The notes beneath the pieces were generated by a model. That model was given only the letters and a program-made list of their open reading frames with translations. It did not search any database and was not told the origin of the DNA. DNA of 32,120 bases, from contig CAIVSE010000046.1 in NCBI GenBank assembly GCA_903908535.1, positions 1 to 32,120 of the forward strand, written 5' to 3'. The stretch is from Candidatus Doudnabacteria bacterium (lineage in GTDB: Bacteria; Patescibacteriota; Doudnabacteria; UBA920). Positions 15,432-23,116 of the stretch are shown here, in pieces; the first letter of the stretch is position 1; each line of letters begins with the position of its first letter. Position numbers and translations under genes: made by a program.

Positions 15432-15467
15432 CCCGCGCCGAATCAAGGTTCTAAGCGCGGGTTTTTT
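15432..15467 (+). terminator. Rho-independent terminator after the 14281 gene
   Basis: CCCGCGC (15432-15438) pairs with GCGCGGG (15455-15461) and six T follow (15462-15467). The T-run touches the stop codon of the convergent uvrA gene. Confidence 0.85.
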
Positions 15468-18297
15468 AAACCAATTTTTTTAAGTATTGCCCGGTATAGC
15501 TGCCTTTAACTTTGGCAATGTCTTCCGGCGTGCCGGCGGCCACTAATTCGCCGCCCTTGTCCCCGCCTTCCGGGCCCAGGTCTATAATCCAGTCCGCGGT
15601 TTTTATCATGTCCAAATTGTGTTCAATAACAATTACGGAATTGCCTTTGTCCACCAATTTATTTAAAACGTTAATCAGCCGTTTGACGTCCGCAAAATGG
15701 AGGCCCGTGGTCGGCTCATCCAGTAAATACAAAGTCCGGCCCGTGGAAGCGCGCGAAAGTTCGGTGGCCAGCTTAATACGCTGGGCTTCTCCGCCGGAAA
15801 CAGTAGTGGCATTTTGGCCCAGCCTCATATAGCCCAAGCCCACCTGGGACAGCGTTTCCAGTTTGCGGTGCAGCATGGGCAAATTGGCAAAAAACAGTTT
15901 GGCTTCATCTACCGTCATATCTAAAACATCGGCAATGGTTTTGTCCTTATAATGGATTTCCAAAGCCTCGCGGTTGTAACGTTTGCCGCCGCATTCTTCG
16001 CAGGTAATATAGACGTCGGGCAAAAAATTCATCTCCACCATAATCACGCCGTCGCCCGCGCATTTTTCGCAGCGGCCGCCCTTAACGTTAAAGCTGAACC
16101 GGCCGGATTTATAGCCCCGCATGCGGGCTTCTTTGGTCTCGGCAAACAGGTCGCGTATGGGAGTAAACAAACCGGTGTAAGTAGCCGGGTTGGAACGCGG
16201 GGTGCGGCCAATAGGGCTTTGGTCTATATTAATGATTTTATCGATATGCTCTATGCCAAGTATTTTTTTATATTTCCCGGGTTCGTCTTTGCTGTTGTAA
16301 AAATATTTATACAGATACCGCGCCAAAATGTCATTGAACAAAGTGGATTTACCGCTGCCGGAAACGCCGGTGACGCAAACAAATTTCCCCAGAGGAATAT
16401 CCACGGTAATGTCTTTTAAATTAAATTCTTCGGCGCCGACAATGGAAATTTTGCGGCCGTTTCCGGGGCGACGACGCTTGGGAACTTCCACAAATTCCTT
16501 GCCGGCTAAATACTGGCCGGTCAGGCTTTTGGGATTTTTTTCGATCTGCTTAGGCGTGCCTTCGGCCACCAATTCGCCGCCGTGCTTGCCGGCGCCCGGG
16601 CCAATATCCACCACCCAGTCAGCTTCGCGGATGGTTTCTTCATCATGTTCAACGACAATTACGGTATTGCCTAAATCGCGCAAATCTTTTAAGGTCTTGA
16701 GCAGCCGGCCGTTATCTCTTTGATGCAGTCCAATGGACGGTTCGTCTAATATATAGAGCACGCCTGTCAGTCCCGAACCAATTTGCGTGGCCAAACGGAT
16801 CCGCTGGGCTTCGCCGCCGGAAAGCGTGTCCGCGGCGCGGTCCAGCGACAAATATGAAAGCCCCACGTTAAGCAAAAATTGCAGTCGCGCGTTAACTTCT
16901 TTTAATACCTGTTTGGCAATGGTTAAATCTTTTTGGTTCAATTTTTTGGCGGCCTGTTTGTAAAATTCCGCGGCGTTTTCTATGGTCATATGGGAAACCT
17001 CCACAATCCCCTTGTCGCAAATGGTTACGGCCAAAACTTCCGGCTTCAGCCGCTGGCCCTTACAGACCGGGCACTGGCGCACACGCATATAATTTTCTAT
17101 TTCGCTGCGCATGTAGTCGCTGTCGGTCTCATAATATTTGCGCTCCAAGTTGGGAATAACGCCCTCAAAGGTTACGTTCATGCCGTATTCGCCGGGCACG
17201 GAAACTTTTTTGTCGCCGGTGCCGTGTAAAATGACTTCCAAAGCTTTTTTGGGCAAATCTTTTACCGGCACACTGACGGAAAAACCATAAGCCTTGGCCA
17301 CGGCCTCCAGTACGCGGCTGTACCAGCTAAGGCGCGATGTGGTTTTGCTCCAGGGGCGGATAGCGCCTTCGGCCAAAGTCAGGCGTTGGTTGGGAATAAC
17401 CAGATCCGGTTCGACCGTTAATTTAGTGCCTAAACCTTTACATTCCGGACAGGCGCCGTGCGGGCTATTAAAACTAAAGTCCCGCGGATCCAATTCCGCC
17501 AGCGACATATGTCCTTCCGGACAGGCAAATTTTTGGGAAAGAAGAATTTCCTTGGGGTCGGCAAGACCTTTTTCATCTACTTTTTGCGCCATGGCAATAC
17601 CGTCGCCTAAATCCAAAGCTTTTTCTAAGCTTTCAGACAGCCGGCCTTTATCTTCCGCGTTCAAGCTCAAGCGGTCTAGCACGACATCTATGGAATGCTT
17701 TTTCTGTTTGTCCAAATTTAAATCCTGGGCTTCGTTTAAGTCCATTAAAACGCCGTCCACGCGCACGCGGGCAAAACCGGCTTTTTTTATTTGTTCAAAA
17801 ATAACTTTATGCTCGCCTTTTTGGTCTTTAATGAATGGCGCCAGCAAAACTAGTCTGGTTCCGGCTTTAAGATTCAACAACTGGTCAACCATGGCCTGAA
17901 TGGTCTGTCCCTGAATTTTCTTGCCGCAAACCGGACAGTGCGGCACGCCAATGCGGGCGTACAGCAAACGCATGTAATCATAAATTTCCGTCACGGTGCC
18001 CACGGTGGAACGCGGATTATGCGATGCTGATTTTTGGTCTATGGAAATAGCCGGGGAAAGGCCCTCTATTGTATCCACGTCCGGCTTATCCATTAAGCCG
18101 ATAAATTGCCGGGCATAGGCGGACAAACTTTCCACATAGCGGCGCTGGCCTTCCGCGTAAATAGTATCAAAAGCTAAGCTGGATTTGCCGCTGCCCGACA
18201 GCCCTGTCATAACAATAAGCTTATTCCTGGGCAAGTCTACGTCTAAATTTTTTAAATTATGCTGCCTGGCGCCACGGATAGAAATCTTATCATTCAT
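15466..18297 (-). CDS. uvrA: Excinuclease ABC subunit A (UvrA)
   Basis: This 943-residue protein is the damage-recognition ATPase of nucleotide excision repair, working as a dimer that loads UvrB. Two ABC modules are present: GLSGSGKSS near residue 32 with a zinc finger starting CPVCGKK, and GVSGSGKST near 640 with CEKCAGDG...[10 protein letters not shown]. Both signatures read LSGGEAQRI or VSGGEAQRI, and both Walker B motifs carry LDEP ([24 protein letters not shown]). The length is normal. It starts [17 protein letters not shown], the usual N-terminus. It is monocistronic here. uvrB and uvrC are not in the window. Confidence 0.98.
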   Translation of the reverse strand: MNDKISIRGARQHNLKNLDVDLPRNKLIVMTGLSGSGKSSLAFDTIYAEGQRRYVESLSAYARQFIGLMDKPDVDTIEGLSPAISIDQKSASHNPRSTVGTVTEIYDYMRLLYARIGVPHCPVCGKKIQGQTIQAMVDQLLNLKAGTRLVLLAPFIKDQKGEHKVIFEQIKKAGFARVRVDGVLMDLNEAQDLNLDKQKKHSIDVVLDRLSLNAEDKGRLSESLEKALDLGDGIAMAQKVDEKGLADPKEILLSQKFACPEGHMSLAELDPRDFSFNSPHGACPECKGLGTKLTVEPDLVIPNQRLTLAEGAIRPWSKTTSRLSWYSRVLEAVAKAYGFSVSVPVKDLPKKALEVILHGTGDKKVSVPGEYGMNVTFEGVIPNLERKYYETDSDYMRSEIENYMRVRQCPVCKGQRLKPEVLAVTICDKGIVEVSHMTIENAAEFYKQAAKKLNQKDLTIAKQVLKEVNARLQFLLNVGLSYLSLDRAADTLSGGEAQRIRLATQIGSGLTGVLYILDEPSIGLHQRDNGRLLKTLKDLRDLGNTVIVVEHDEETIREADWVVDIGPGAGKHGGELVAEGTPKQIEKNPKSLTGQYLAGKEFVEVPKRRRPGNGRKISIVGAEEFNLKDITVDIPLGKFVCVTGVSGSGKSTLFNDILARYLYKYFYNSKDEPGKYKKILGIEHIDKIINIDQSPIGRTPRSNPATYTGLFTPIRDLFAETKEARMRGYKSGRFSFNVKGGRCEKCAGDGVIMVEMNFLPDVYITCEECGGKRYNREALEIHYKDKTIADVLDMTVDEAKLFFANLPMLHRKLETLSQVGLGYMRLGQNATTVSGGEAQRIKLATELSRASTGRTLYLLDEPTTGLHFADVKRLINVLNKLVDKGNSVIVIEHNLDMIKTADWIIDLGPEGGDKGGELVAAGTPEDIAKVKGSYTGQYLKKLV

Positions 18298-18347
18298 AAA
18301 GCAAAAAGTGAAAAATTAATACAACGACTTTTAAAAGCCTATCACGG

Positions 18348-18458
18348 TTATCCACAGCTGTCAAGGGCTTAGGCCCTAAAACACGCATTTTTGGATAAAA
18401 GTTGTTATCTTCCTGTTATCTTTTTGTTATAACTTTGTTATCTGGGTTATGTAAAAAT
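18348..18458 (+). promoter_or_regulatory. Phased-repeat promoter module, copy 3
   Basis: TTATCCACA (18348-18356) is followed 55 bp downstream by four TGTTAT units at 18403, 18414, 18425 and 18436, exactly 11 bp apart. The downstream -10 is weaker here (TATGTAAAAAT region, 18449-18458). The module points away from uvrA and into the protein-free region, where a folded RNA candidate starts at about 18465. Confidence 0.6.
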
Positions 18459-18540
18459 TAAATTGGGCCTGGCCAAAAGAGGTAAGATCGCTCTAGCAAG
18501 CACATCTTGTAGGTTCACTCCTACCAGGCCCGCCATCTGC

Positions 18541-18568
18541 TTGACAAGTTTTGGGCGGATGATAAAAT
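18541..18568 (+). promoter_or_regulatory. Internal promoter candidate in the protein-free region
   Basis: TTGACA (18541-18546) and TAAAAT (18563-18568) are 16 bp apart. A transcript would start near 18575 and end at the terminator at 18611-18640, giving an RNA of only about 65 nt, or it would be a second start of the same RNA gene. Confidence 0.5.
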
Positions 18569-18610
18569 AAAATTGCTAGGGCTATCAATACCTCTCTTGG
18601 TAAGATAAAC

Positions 18611-18640
18611 AAACCCCCGTTTACACGGGGGTTTTGGTTT
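18611..18640 (+). terminator. Rho-independent terminator of the first RNA unit
   Basis: AAACCCCCGT and ACGGGGGTTT form a perfect 10-bp stem with loop TTAC, followed by TTTTGGTTT. Confidence 0.85.
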
Positions 18641-18641
18641 A

Positions 18642-18669
18642 TTGACTAATAAATAAAATTGTTTATAAT
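18642..18669 (+). promoter_or_regulatory. Promoter of the second RNA unit
   Basis: TTGACT (18642-18647) and TATAAT (18664-18669) are 16 bp apart. Transcription would start near 18676. It begins directly after the preceding terminator. Confidence 0.75.
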
Positions 18670-18675
18670 AGAAAT

Positions 18676-18787
18676 ATATTGTTGCCCGCGACACTAAGAG
18701 ATTTTGATGTCGGGCAACTGGTGGACAGACCCGGTTAAACCCCGAGCCCTCAAAACCCCTGCCTAAAGCGGGGGTTTTGGTTTTATT
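18676..18787 (+). ncRNA. Candidate ~100-nt small RNA or peptide-coding leader
   Basis: A promoter, a stable hairpin and a terminator fit within about 150 bases. GTTGCCCG...ACA pairs with TGTCGGGCAAC (18681-18717; two bases bulged). A 19-codon ORF starts at ATG 18707 and ends with TAA at 18764-18766 inside the terminator; it would encode MSGNWWTDPVKPRALKTPA, with AAGAG seven bases or more upstream as a weak ribosome-binding site. Tandem Trp codons before a terminator recall attenuator leaders, but no amino-acid gene follows on this strand. It could equally be a regulatory RNA. Confidence 0.5.
18752..18784 (+). terminator. Rho-independent terminator of the second RNA unit
   Basis: AAAACCCCTGC pairs with GCGGGGGTTTT (one G-U pair) around CTAAA, followed by GGTTTT. 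The tail GGGGTTTTGGTTT is nearly the same as in the terminator at 18611-18640. Confidence 0.85.
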
Positions 18788-18908
18788 TCAAAATTAAAAC
18801 CGTAGCCAAGCATAAAGCCGGTCACGGTCAAAATTTAGGCCGCGCCTTTGTCAAAAAGAATAACTCGTCCTATAGCCATAGTTGGACGTGTCGGTCGCGA
18901 CAGTGATG

Positions 18909-19053
18909 GCACTAAGCGCATAGCGGCTTGGGCCGTCTGGGGTGGCAGCCGAAACGGAATTTTCATAAACCCTCCGGTGAGGAGCTTATTCTACCAATTC
19001 CAGACGCAAAGATCGAAAAAACACCCTAAGGTTTCCCCGGGGGCATTTAGTGC
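18909..19053. ncRNA. Folded region of unknown strand downstream of ndk
   Basis: GCACTAA (18909-18915) can close against TTAGTGC (19047-19053). Within it CGTCTGG (18934-18940) pairs with CCAGACG (19000-19006), which enclose CCG-AAA-CGG and a hairpin CTCC-GGTGA-GGAG. No convincing ORF or promoter is seen on either strand. The fold suggests a structured RNA or a long 3' untranslated region of ndk. Hallmark sequences of RNase P RNA and tmRNA were not found. The flanks 18788-18908 show nothing else. Confidence 0.3.
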
Positions 19054-19072
19054 ACAATGGGACCCATTGTGC
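19052..19072. repeat. Palindrome around ATGGGACCCAT, copy 1
   Basis: Ten-base perfect arms (GCACAATGGG / CCCATTGTGC) around one A, six bases beyond the ndk stop. The 17-base core recurs at 27229-27245 beyond the permease stop, and the 13-base GATGGGACCCATC occurs at 21648-21660 inside comEC. Confidence 0.75.
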
Positions 19073-19078
19073 CATATG

Positions 19079-19678
19079 CTAGAACATTATATCTTCTTCC
19101 GCTCTTTTGTAGTCGTGTAATTCTTCTTTTTTAAACCACAGGTTAATTTCGTTTGTGGCTTCTTCTTTATTTTCGCTGGCGTGCATTATGTTATGGATAG
19201 CGCGGCCTTCCACATTGGCAATGGCCGGGCTGTCTACGGAAAAATCTCCGCGTACCGTGCCCATCTCGGCGAACACCGGCAAAGTGTTACCCGCCACTTT
19301 GCGCACCATATCTATGGCATGCATGCCTTCCACCACCACCGCCACAATCGGCCCGGACTGCATGTATTTAAACAGGCTTTCCTTAACCATCTTTCCCAGC
19401 TCTTTGGTATCGGCCGTGCCCTGCGCGGCTATGGGGTCTATCCCGTATTCCGTATAAGTCTTCATGGTCTTTTGGCCCAAACGCTCCACCCATTCCTCGC
19501 TTTTAGGAAAATGGTTTTCTAAATGCTCGCGGCCCACCTGCACCATTTTAATGGCAATAATTTTAAGGCCGCGGCGTTCAATGCGGCTAAGAACCTCGCC
19601 AATCAAACCGCGTTTGACGCCGTCGGGTTTAAGTAACACCAAAGTTTGTTCCTGTTTGATGGGATTGCGCTGTGCCAT
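19079..19678 (-). CDS. ndk: Nucleoside diphosphate kinase with an insertion
   Basis: This 199-residue enzyme transfers phosphate from NTP to NDP and thereby balances nucleotide pools. LVLLKPDGVKRGL opens the fold, and the catalytic His is H166 in NIMHASEN, where most relatives have NxxHGSD. At 199 residues it is ~50-60 longer than the usual 140: the extra sequence (about 62-105, including EYGIDPIAAQGTADTKELGK) sits in the Kpn/alpha region, and the C-terminus has an acidic tail. The residues around the active site look intact. It follows the cyclophilin gene by nine bases and probably shares its message. Confidence 0.93.
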   Translation of the reverse strand: MAQRNPIKQEQTLVLLKPDGVKRGLIGEVLSRIERRGLKIIAIKMVQVGREHLENHFPKSEEWVERLGQKTMKTYTEYGIDPIAAQGTADTKELGKMVKESLFKYMQSGPIVAVVVEGMHAIDMVRKVAGNTLPVFAEMGTVRGDFSVDSPAIANVEGRAIHNIMHASENKEEATNEINLWFKKEELHDYKRAEEDIMF

Positions 19679-19687
19679 ATATGAAAA

Positions 19688-20497
19688 TTAATTGTTAGAA
19701 ATTGTAAGTTTTTCCATAACTACCGGCGTTACCGGCTTGCCGTCGGTAGCGCCCATTACCGGCGTAATGGGTACGTTGCCAATGGCATTAACCACGCTTT
19801 GGCCGCTCACGACTTTGCCGAAAATAGTGTAACTGTGGGGCAACTGATTATCCGCCAGCATAATAAAGAACTGGCTGCCGTTGGTATTCGGGCCGCTGTT
19901 GGCCATGGCCACCACGCCCTGTACGTAGCCGGCTTTATAAGACGGCGTGTTAGGGTTAAGTTCGTCCGCAAACGGCGCGCCATAAGCCGAAGTGCCGCCC
20001 TTGCCGTCGCCGTTAGGGTCGCCGCCCTGGATAACAAAGCCCTGGGCCACGCGATGGAAAGTTAAACAATTATAATAGCCGGCATCGGTCAAGCGTAAAA
20101 AATTTTCCACGGTTTTGGGCGCGTCCTGGTCGTAAAGCTGAATTTTAATATTACCGAATCCTGCGACGTCTATAGTGACAAATTTACTTTGAATGTCCAT
20201 ATTAGCGTTATTATTAAGTTCGGTTTGGCTAAAGTTTCGCACACAGGCGCCGTTGGTCGCCGCCGTTGGTGAGGATGTGGCCATGGCCGGGGTGGAAGTT
20301 GAAACTGGGGTAGATGTAGCAGCCGACGGTGGAATTTGATTATTTGATAAGTCCATGGAGCCGGACGGCGCCGGATTATCGTTTTGGCCGGAGCCCGTAA
20401 CGGTCTGGCGTTTTTGATAAGCGCCATAAGCCACAAAGGCGGCCGCCAGGACGATAATTACGGCCACAACGGTAATGAAAAGGGATTTGTTAGACAT
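19688..20497 (-). CDS. Membrane-anchored cyclophilin-type peptidyl-prolyl isomerase
   Basis: This is a 269-residue protein with one N-terminal helix (residues ~6-26), a Pro/Ser/Thr/Ala-rich stalk to ~85, and a cyclophilin domain from ~103 to the end. Family motifs FHRVAQGFVIQGGDP (catalytic Arg in FHR) and MANSGPNTNGSQFFIM are present. The anchor and stalk indicate that it folds exported proteins at the outer face of the membrane. It lies between comEC and ndk in a minus-strand run. Confidence 0.93.
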   Translation of the reverse strand: MSNKSLFITVVAVIIVLAAAFVAYGAYQKRQTVTGSGQNDNPAPSGSMDLSNNQIPPSAATSTPVSTSTPAMATSSPTAATNGACVRNFSQTELNNNANMDIQSKFVTIDVAGFGNIKIQLYDQDAPKTVENFLRLTDAGYYNCLTFHRVAQGFVIQGGDPNGDGKGGTSAYGAPFADELNPNTPSYKAGYVQGVVAMANSGPNTNGSQFFIMLADNQLPHSYTIFGKVVSGQSVVNAIGNVPITPVMGATDGKPVTPVVMEKLTISNN

Positions 20498-20559
20498 GCT
20501 GAAAATATTTAATGATGAAAATGTTTGCCCCTAAAGTTTATCATCTTCTTTATAATTCA

Positions 20560-21990
20560 TCAACTGCCTGCCGCGTTTTCCGCCAAATACCTTACAATTT
20601 GGTAGAGAAAAAATACGCCGGCTATCATCGCCGCAAAAAACCACGGCGGCACCTGCATGGGCAAATGCCCATAAGGTAAATTACCAAAAAAATGGATAGT
20701 TTTTAAAATATAGAGCAGTAAAAAATTACAAATGTAAGCCAACCCAGGGCCAACAAACGGCGCGGCGCTTAAAAAACCCAGCAGCATAGTTATGGGCACC
20801 GTCGGCAAGACCAAAATATTCACTATCGGCGAAATTAAACTTAAAACGCCAAAGTTGTAAACCAAAAACGGTAAGGTTGCTGTAATGGCGGCCATAGTTA
20901 CCAGTAATATGCTTTTTGTACCCAACCACTCGCCCCAGCTCGCAGTCAACTTTTCCAGCGGCGGCAAAAAATAAACAATGCCCAAAGTGGCGGCAAAAGA
21001 CAGCTGGAAGCCAACATCAACGGTTAGTATTAATGGATTAAAAATCAGCATTATCAGCCCGGCAAAAAATAACGACGCCGTAATATGGTACTGCCGGCCC
21101 AAGGTGCGGCCGGTTAAAAACAAACTGCCCATAATGGCCGCGCGCACCACGGAAGACGAAGCCCCGGTGACAATGACAAAACTAAAAATTACAGCCAAAG
21201 TCACCCAAAAAGCTTTTCTCCGGCCCAGCAAATGCACCAAAAAAGCCAAACCGGCAATTAAAATGGTAATATTGTAGCCGGAAATGGCAATAATGTGCGA
21301 AGTACCGGTGTTGCTAAAGTCAGTTATAATATCCGGCGGCAAGGTTTTTTTGGCGCCAATTAAAATTCCCAAAAGTAAACTGTTTTGCGGCTCATTAAAT
21401 AATAGAGCCAGGCGGTCAGTAAAAGCGTGCTTAATCCTGTAAAGTTGATAATAAATTTTATTTTGCTTATTGCCGCTGATAATTAAAGTTTTAGGATAAG
21501 TAATAAGGCCGTAAATGTTAAATCGCTGTAAATAAGCCTGGTAGTCAAACGAAGGGTCAGACTGGGCCTGGGTAATTTTACCGTAAACTAAAACCTCATC
21601 GCCGTAAAAATATTCCTGGCTTAGCGGCTCGGAAAGCAATAATTGCTGATGGGACCCATCCGGCTGAAAAGTCAGGTACTGTTTATCTGTACGGATGTCC
21701 GGATCTTGAACTATGTAGCCATGAAATTCCTGTTTGGAATTCATTAAATTAGAGTACTCGTTTGGAACACGTATAGCATTTAACCGTAGCGCGCCCAATC
21801 CGGCTACAATCAGCAAAATAGCCAAAAGCATAACCGTTCGGTTTCCAACCATATATCCAAACCCAAACTGTAAAACAAAAAACCCTCCCGCTAAATACAA
21901 AAAGTTGTCGGGAATGTTAAACTTTGAAGCAATTAGTATGCCGGCGGCAAAGCTAACCGCAGCTTCAATCAAAAACTTGCTTTTAGGCAT
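20560..21990 (-). CDS. ComEC/Rec2 DNA-uptake channel, competence domain only
   Basis: This 476-residue protein has an N-terminal pair of helices, an external DUF4131-type beta domain (about residues 85-165, EFHGYIVQDPDI) and a Competence domain with about eight to ten helices (TGTSHIIAISGYNITIL, SSSVVRAAIMG and PIVNILVLPTVP are family signatures). Full-length ComEC (~750 residues) carries a C-terminal metallo-beta-lactamase domain that is absent here, and the gene ends cleanly without a downstream remnant. ATG 21990 is preferred; ATG 22011 would place the start inside the arm of a long inverted repeat. With the pilus genes it suggests natural DNA uptake. Confidence 0.88.
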   Translation of the reverse strand: MPKSKFLIEAAVSFAAGILIASKFNIPDNFLYLAGGFFVLQFGFGYMVGNRTVMLLAILLIVAGLGALRLNAIRVPNEYSNLMNSKQEFHGYIVQDPDIRTDKQYLTFQPDGSHQQLLLSEPLSQEYFYGDEVLVYGKITQAQSDPSFDYQAYLQRFNIYGLITYPKTLIISGNKQNKIYYQLYRIKHAFTDRLALLFNEPQNSLLLGILIGAKKTLPPDIITDFSNTGTSHIIAISGYNITILIAGLAFLVHLLGRRKAFWVTLAVIFSFVIVTGASSSVVRAAIMGSLFLTGRTLGRQYHITASLFFAGLIMLIFNPLILTVDVGFQLSFAATLGIVYFLPPLEKLTASWGEWLGTKSILLVTMAAITATLPFLVYNFGVLSLISPIVNILVLPTVPITMLLGFLSAAPFVGPGLAYICNFLLLYILKTIHFFGNLPYGHLPMQVPPWFFAAMIAGVFFLYQIVRYLAENAAGS

Positions 21991-21999
21991 AAGATAGTC

Positions 22000-22150
22000 C
22001 GGACAGGCCATTAATTTTTTGGCTCCGGAACTCGCTTGGAAATTTGCTACTTATTACTCAAAGGTTGCCATTTAAGAAATGGCAACCATAGTTCATATAG
22101 AAAAATTCGTCGCTCAAACAGTCCTCGCTGCAAAAATTAAGGCCTGTCCG
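22000..22150. repeat. Large intergenic inverted repeat upstream of comEC
   Basis: CGGACAGGCC-A-TTAATTTTT (22000-22019) pairs with AAAAATTAA-GGCCTGTCCG (22132-22150) with one bulged A. Inside is a perfect 11-bp hairpin, GGTTGCCATTT/AAATGGCAACC (22063-22087). It fills the gap between the DUF167 gene and comEC, and if transcribed it would form a long double-stranded leader before comEC. Confidence 0.7.
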
Positions 22151-22155
22151 AGTAA

Positions 22156-22374
22156 TTAGCCAACCTCAAAAACTTTTTGCTTGGATTTCTCTCCTCTTAC
22201 AAGATTAACCTGCGAACGCCTGACCTTTAAATGTTCAGCTAAAGCCAGCAGTATGGCGTTATTAGCGCGACCTTCCAGAGGAGGCTCTCTTACATAAATA
22301 TGAAGATTGTTGAACAAATCTTTTTCCACTCTGGGTTTTTTGGAACTGGGATGAGCAAAAACGGTAATTTGCAT
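22156..22374 (-). CDS. DUF167 (YggU-like) family protein
   Basis: This 72-residue protein contains the family pattern QITVFAHPSSKKPRVEK, then YVREPPLEGRANNAILLALAEHL and the VRGEKSKQKVFEV end. DUF167 proteins are small alpha/beta proteins of unknown function. It starts one base after the cobO stop, so it is the last gene of the nrdR-nrdJ-cobO run. Confidence 0.88.
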   Translation of the reverse strand: MQITVFAHPSSKKPRVEKDLFNNLHIYVREPPLEGRANNAILLALAEHLKVRRSQVNLVRGEKSKQKVFEVG

Positions 22375-22375
22375 A

Positions 22376-22990
22376 CTAAAAGTCTATTCCCTTTTGCGCC
22401 AAAATCCCTTTATAGTAAGGGTGCTTAACCATCTTCATTTCCGTCACCAAGTCGCAGGCTTTAATAATTTTCGGATATTTATTATGTCCGGTAATTACCA
22501 AATGCAGCATTTCCGGTTTGCTGGCAATTAAATCTAAAATATCAGATTCCTTAATCAAATTAAGTTCCAAAGCTGAAATTATTTCATCCAATATAACTAC
22601 TTGGTACTTACCTGAAGAAACTATCTGCCGCGCCAGCTCCAACCCCTTCAAAGCCTCACGCTCATGCTGCGCGCGCTCTTTTTGGTCGCCAAGGATGCCT
22701 ACGAATCCTAAACCAACCTGATCGGTATTAATCCCAGCCTTTTCAAAAAATATAATTTCATTGGATATTGGCCACTCACCGGGTTGCAATTTTTCACCAT
22801 CTGACGGTCTCCTGGCTTTTACAAACTGCAAAATAAACACGCTCATGCCAGCGCCGCTGGCCCTGGCCGCCAAACCCATGGCCGCCGAAGTTTTTCCCTT
22901 ACCGGCACCAATATAGCAAATCACTAACCCCTTCCGTGGGACTATCGGTTTGTTAGGATCAGATTTTTTGAGCTTTTTACCGGTTGCCAT
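22376..22990 (-). CDS. cobO: Corrinoid adenosyltransferase, CobO/CobA type
   Basis: This 204-residue enzyme adenosylates reduced corrinoid to make adenosylcobalamin. The reversed P-loop-like GAGKGKTSAAMG (29-40) binds ATP, and VVILDEIISALELNLI and LVITGHNKYPKIIKACDLVTEM are family signatures, with a C-terminal KHPYYKGILAQKGIDF. It lies after nrdJ, whose product needs this cofactor. No other cobalamin gene is present in the window, which suggests that corrinoid is imported or salvaged. Confidence 0.93.
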   Translation of the reverse strand: MATGKKLKKSDPNKPIVPRKGLVICYIGAGKGKTSAAMGLAARASGAGMSVFILQFVKARRPSDGEKLQPGEWPISNEIIFFEKAGINTDQVGLGFVGILGDQKERAQHEREALKGLELARQIVSSGKYQVVILDEIISALELNLIKESDILDLIASKPEMLHLVITGHNKYPKIIKACDLVTEMKMVKHPYYKGILAQKGIDF

Positions 22991-23010
22991 ATATTTATAG
23001 CTTTCCGGAG

Positions 23011-23110
23011 TCCGAATTCACTTCGGACGGAGGAAAATCTTTGAAGGGAAAGGATGAGACGGGCGAAGCGAGTAAGCTGAGAAGGAAAACCGACAAGGTT
23101 GTCCTTCTCA
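23011..23110. repeat. Two hairpins between nrdJ and cobO
   Basis: TCCGAA-TTCAC-TTCGGA (23011-23027) and TGAGAAGG...CCTTCTCA with inner AACC/GGTT (23078-23110) occupy the 126-base gap. The second lies six bases after the nrdJ stop and may protect the 3' end of the nrdJ message or lower cobO expression. Confidence 0.6.
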
Positions 23111-23116
23111 AATTTT

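Larger units (their letters stand above)
18465..18640 (+). ncRNA. Candidate structured RNA with tRNA-like fold
   Basis: Between copy 3 of the promoter module and a terminator there is no ORF but much pairing. GGGCCTGG (18465-18472) pairs with CCAGGCCC (18524-18531), followed by GCCA. Directly next to that stem lies GTAGG-TTCACT-CCTAC, a T-arm-like hairpin. The layout (acceptor, T-arm, discriminator, CCA over 71 nt) recalls tRNA, but the D- and anticodon arms do not fit. CCAAAAGAGGTA (18473-18484) can also pair with TACCTCTCTTGG (18589-18600), so two alternative folds are possible. It matches no RNA family that I recognise. Confidence 0.4.

Noticed and set aside
18465-18535. A genuine tRNA gene
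   Set aside because: Acceptor and T-arm-like stems and a CCA are present, but the T-loop has six bases, U33 is missing and no D-arm of normal position forms.
18788-19078. RNase P RNA or tmRNA
   Set aside because: GAGGAAAGUCC, ACAGAA, the tmRNA 5' GG-UUCGAC motif and a tag-peptide reading frame are absent on both strands.
18848-19120. 90-residue plus-strand ORF beyond the RNA units
   Set aside because: It runs through several stable inverted repeats and into the opposite strand of ndk, and has no recognisable pattern or ribosome-binding site.
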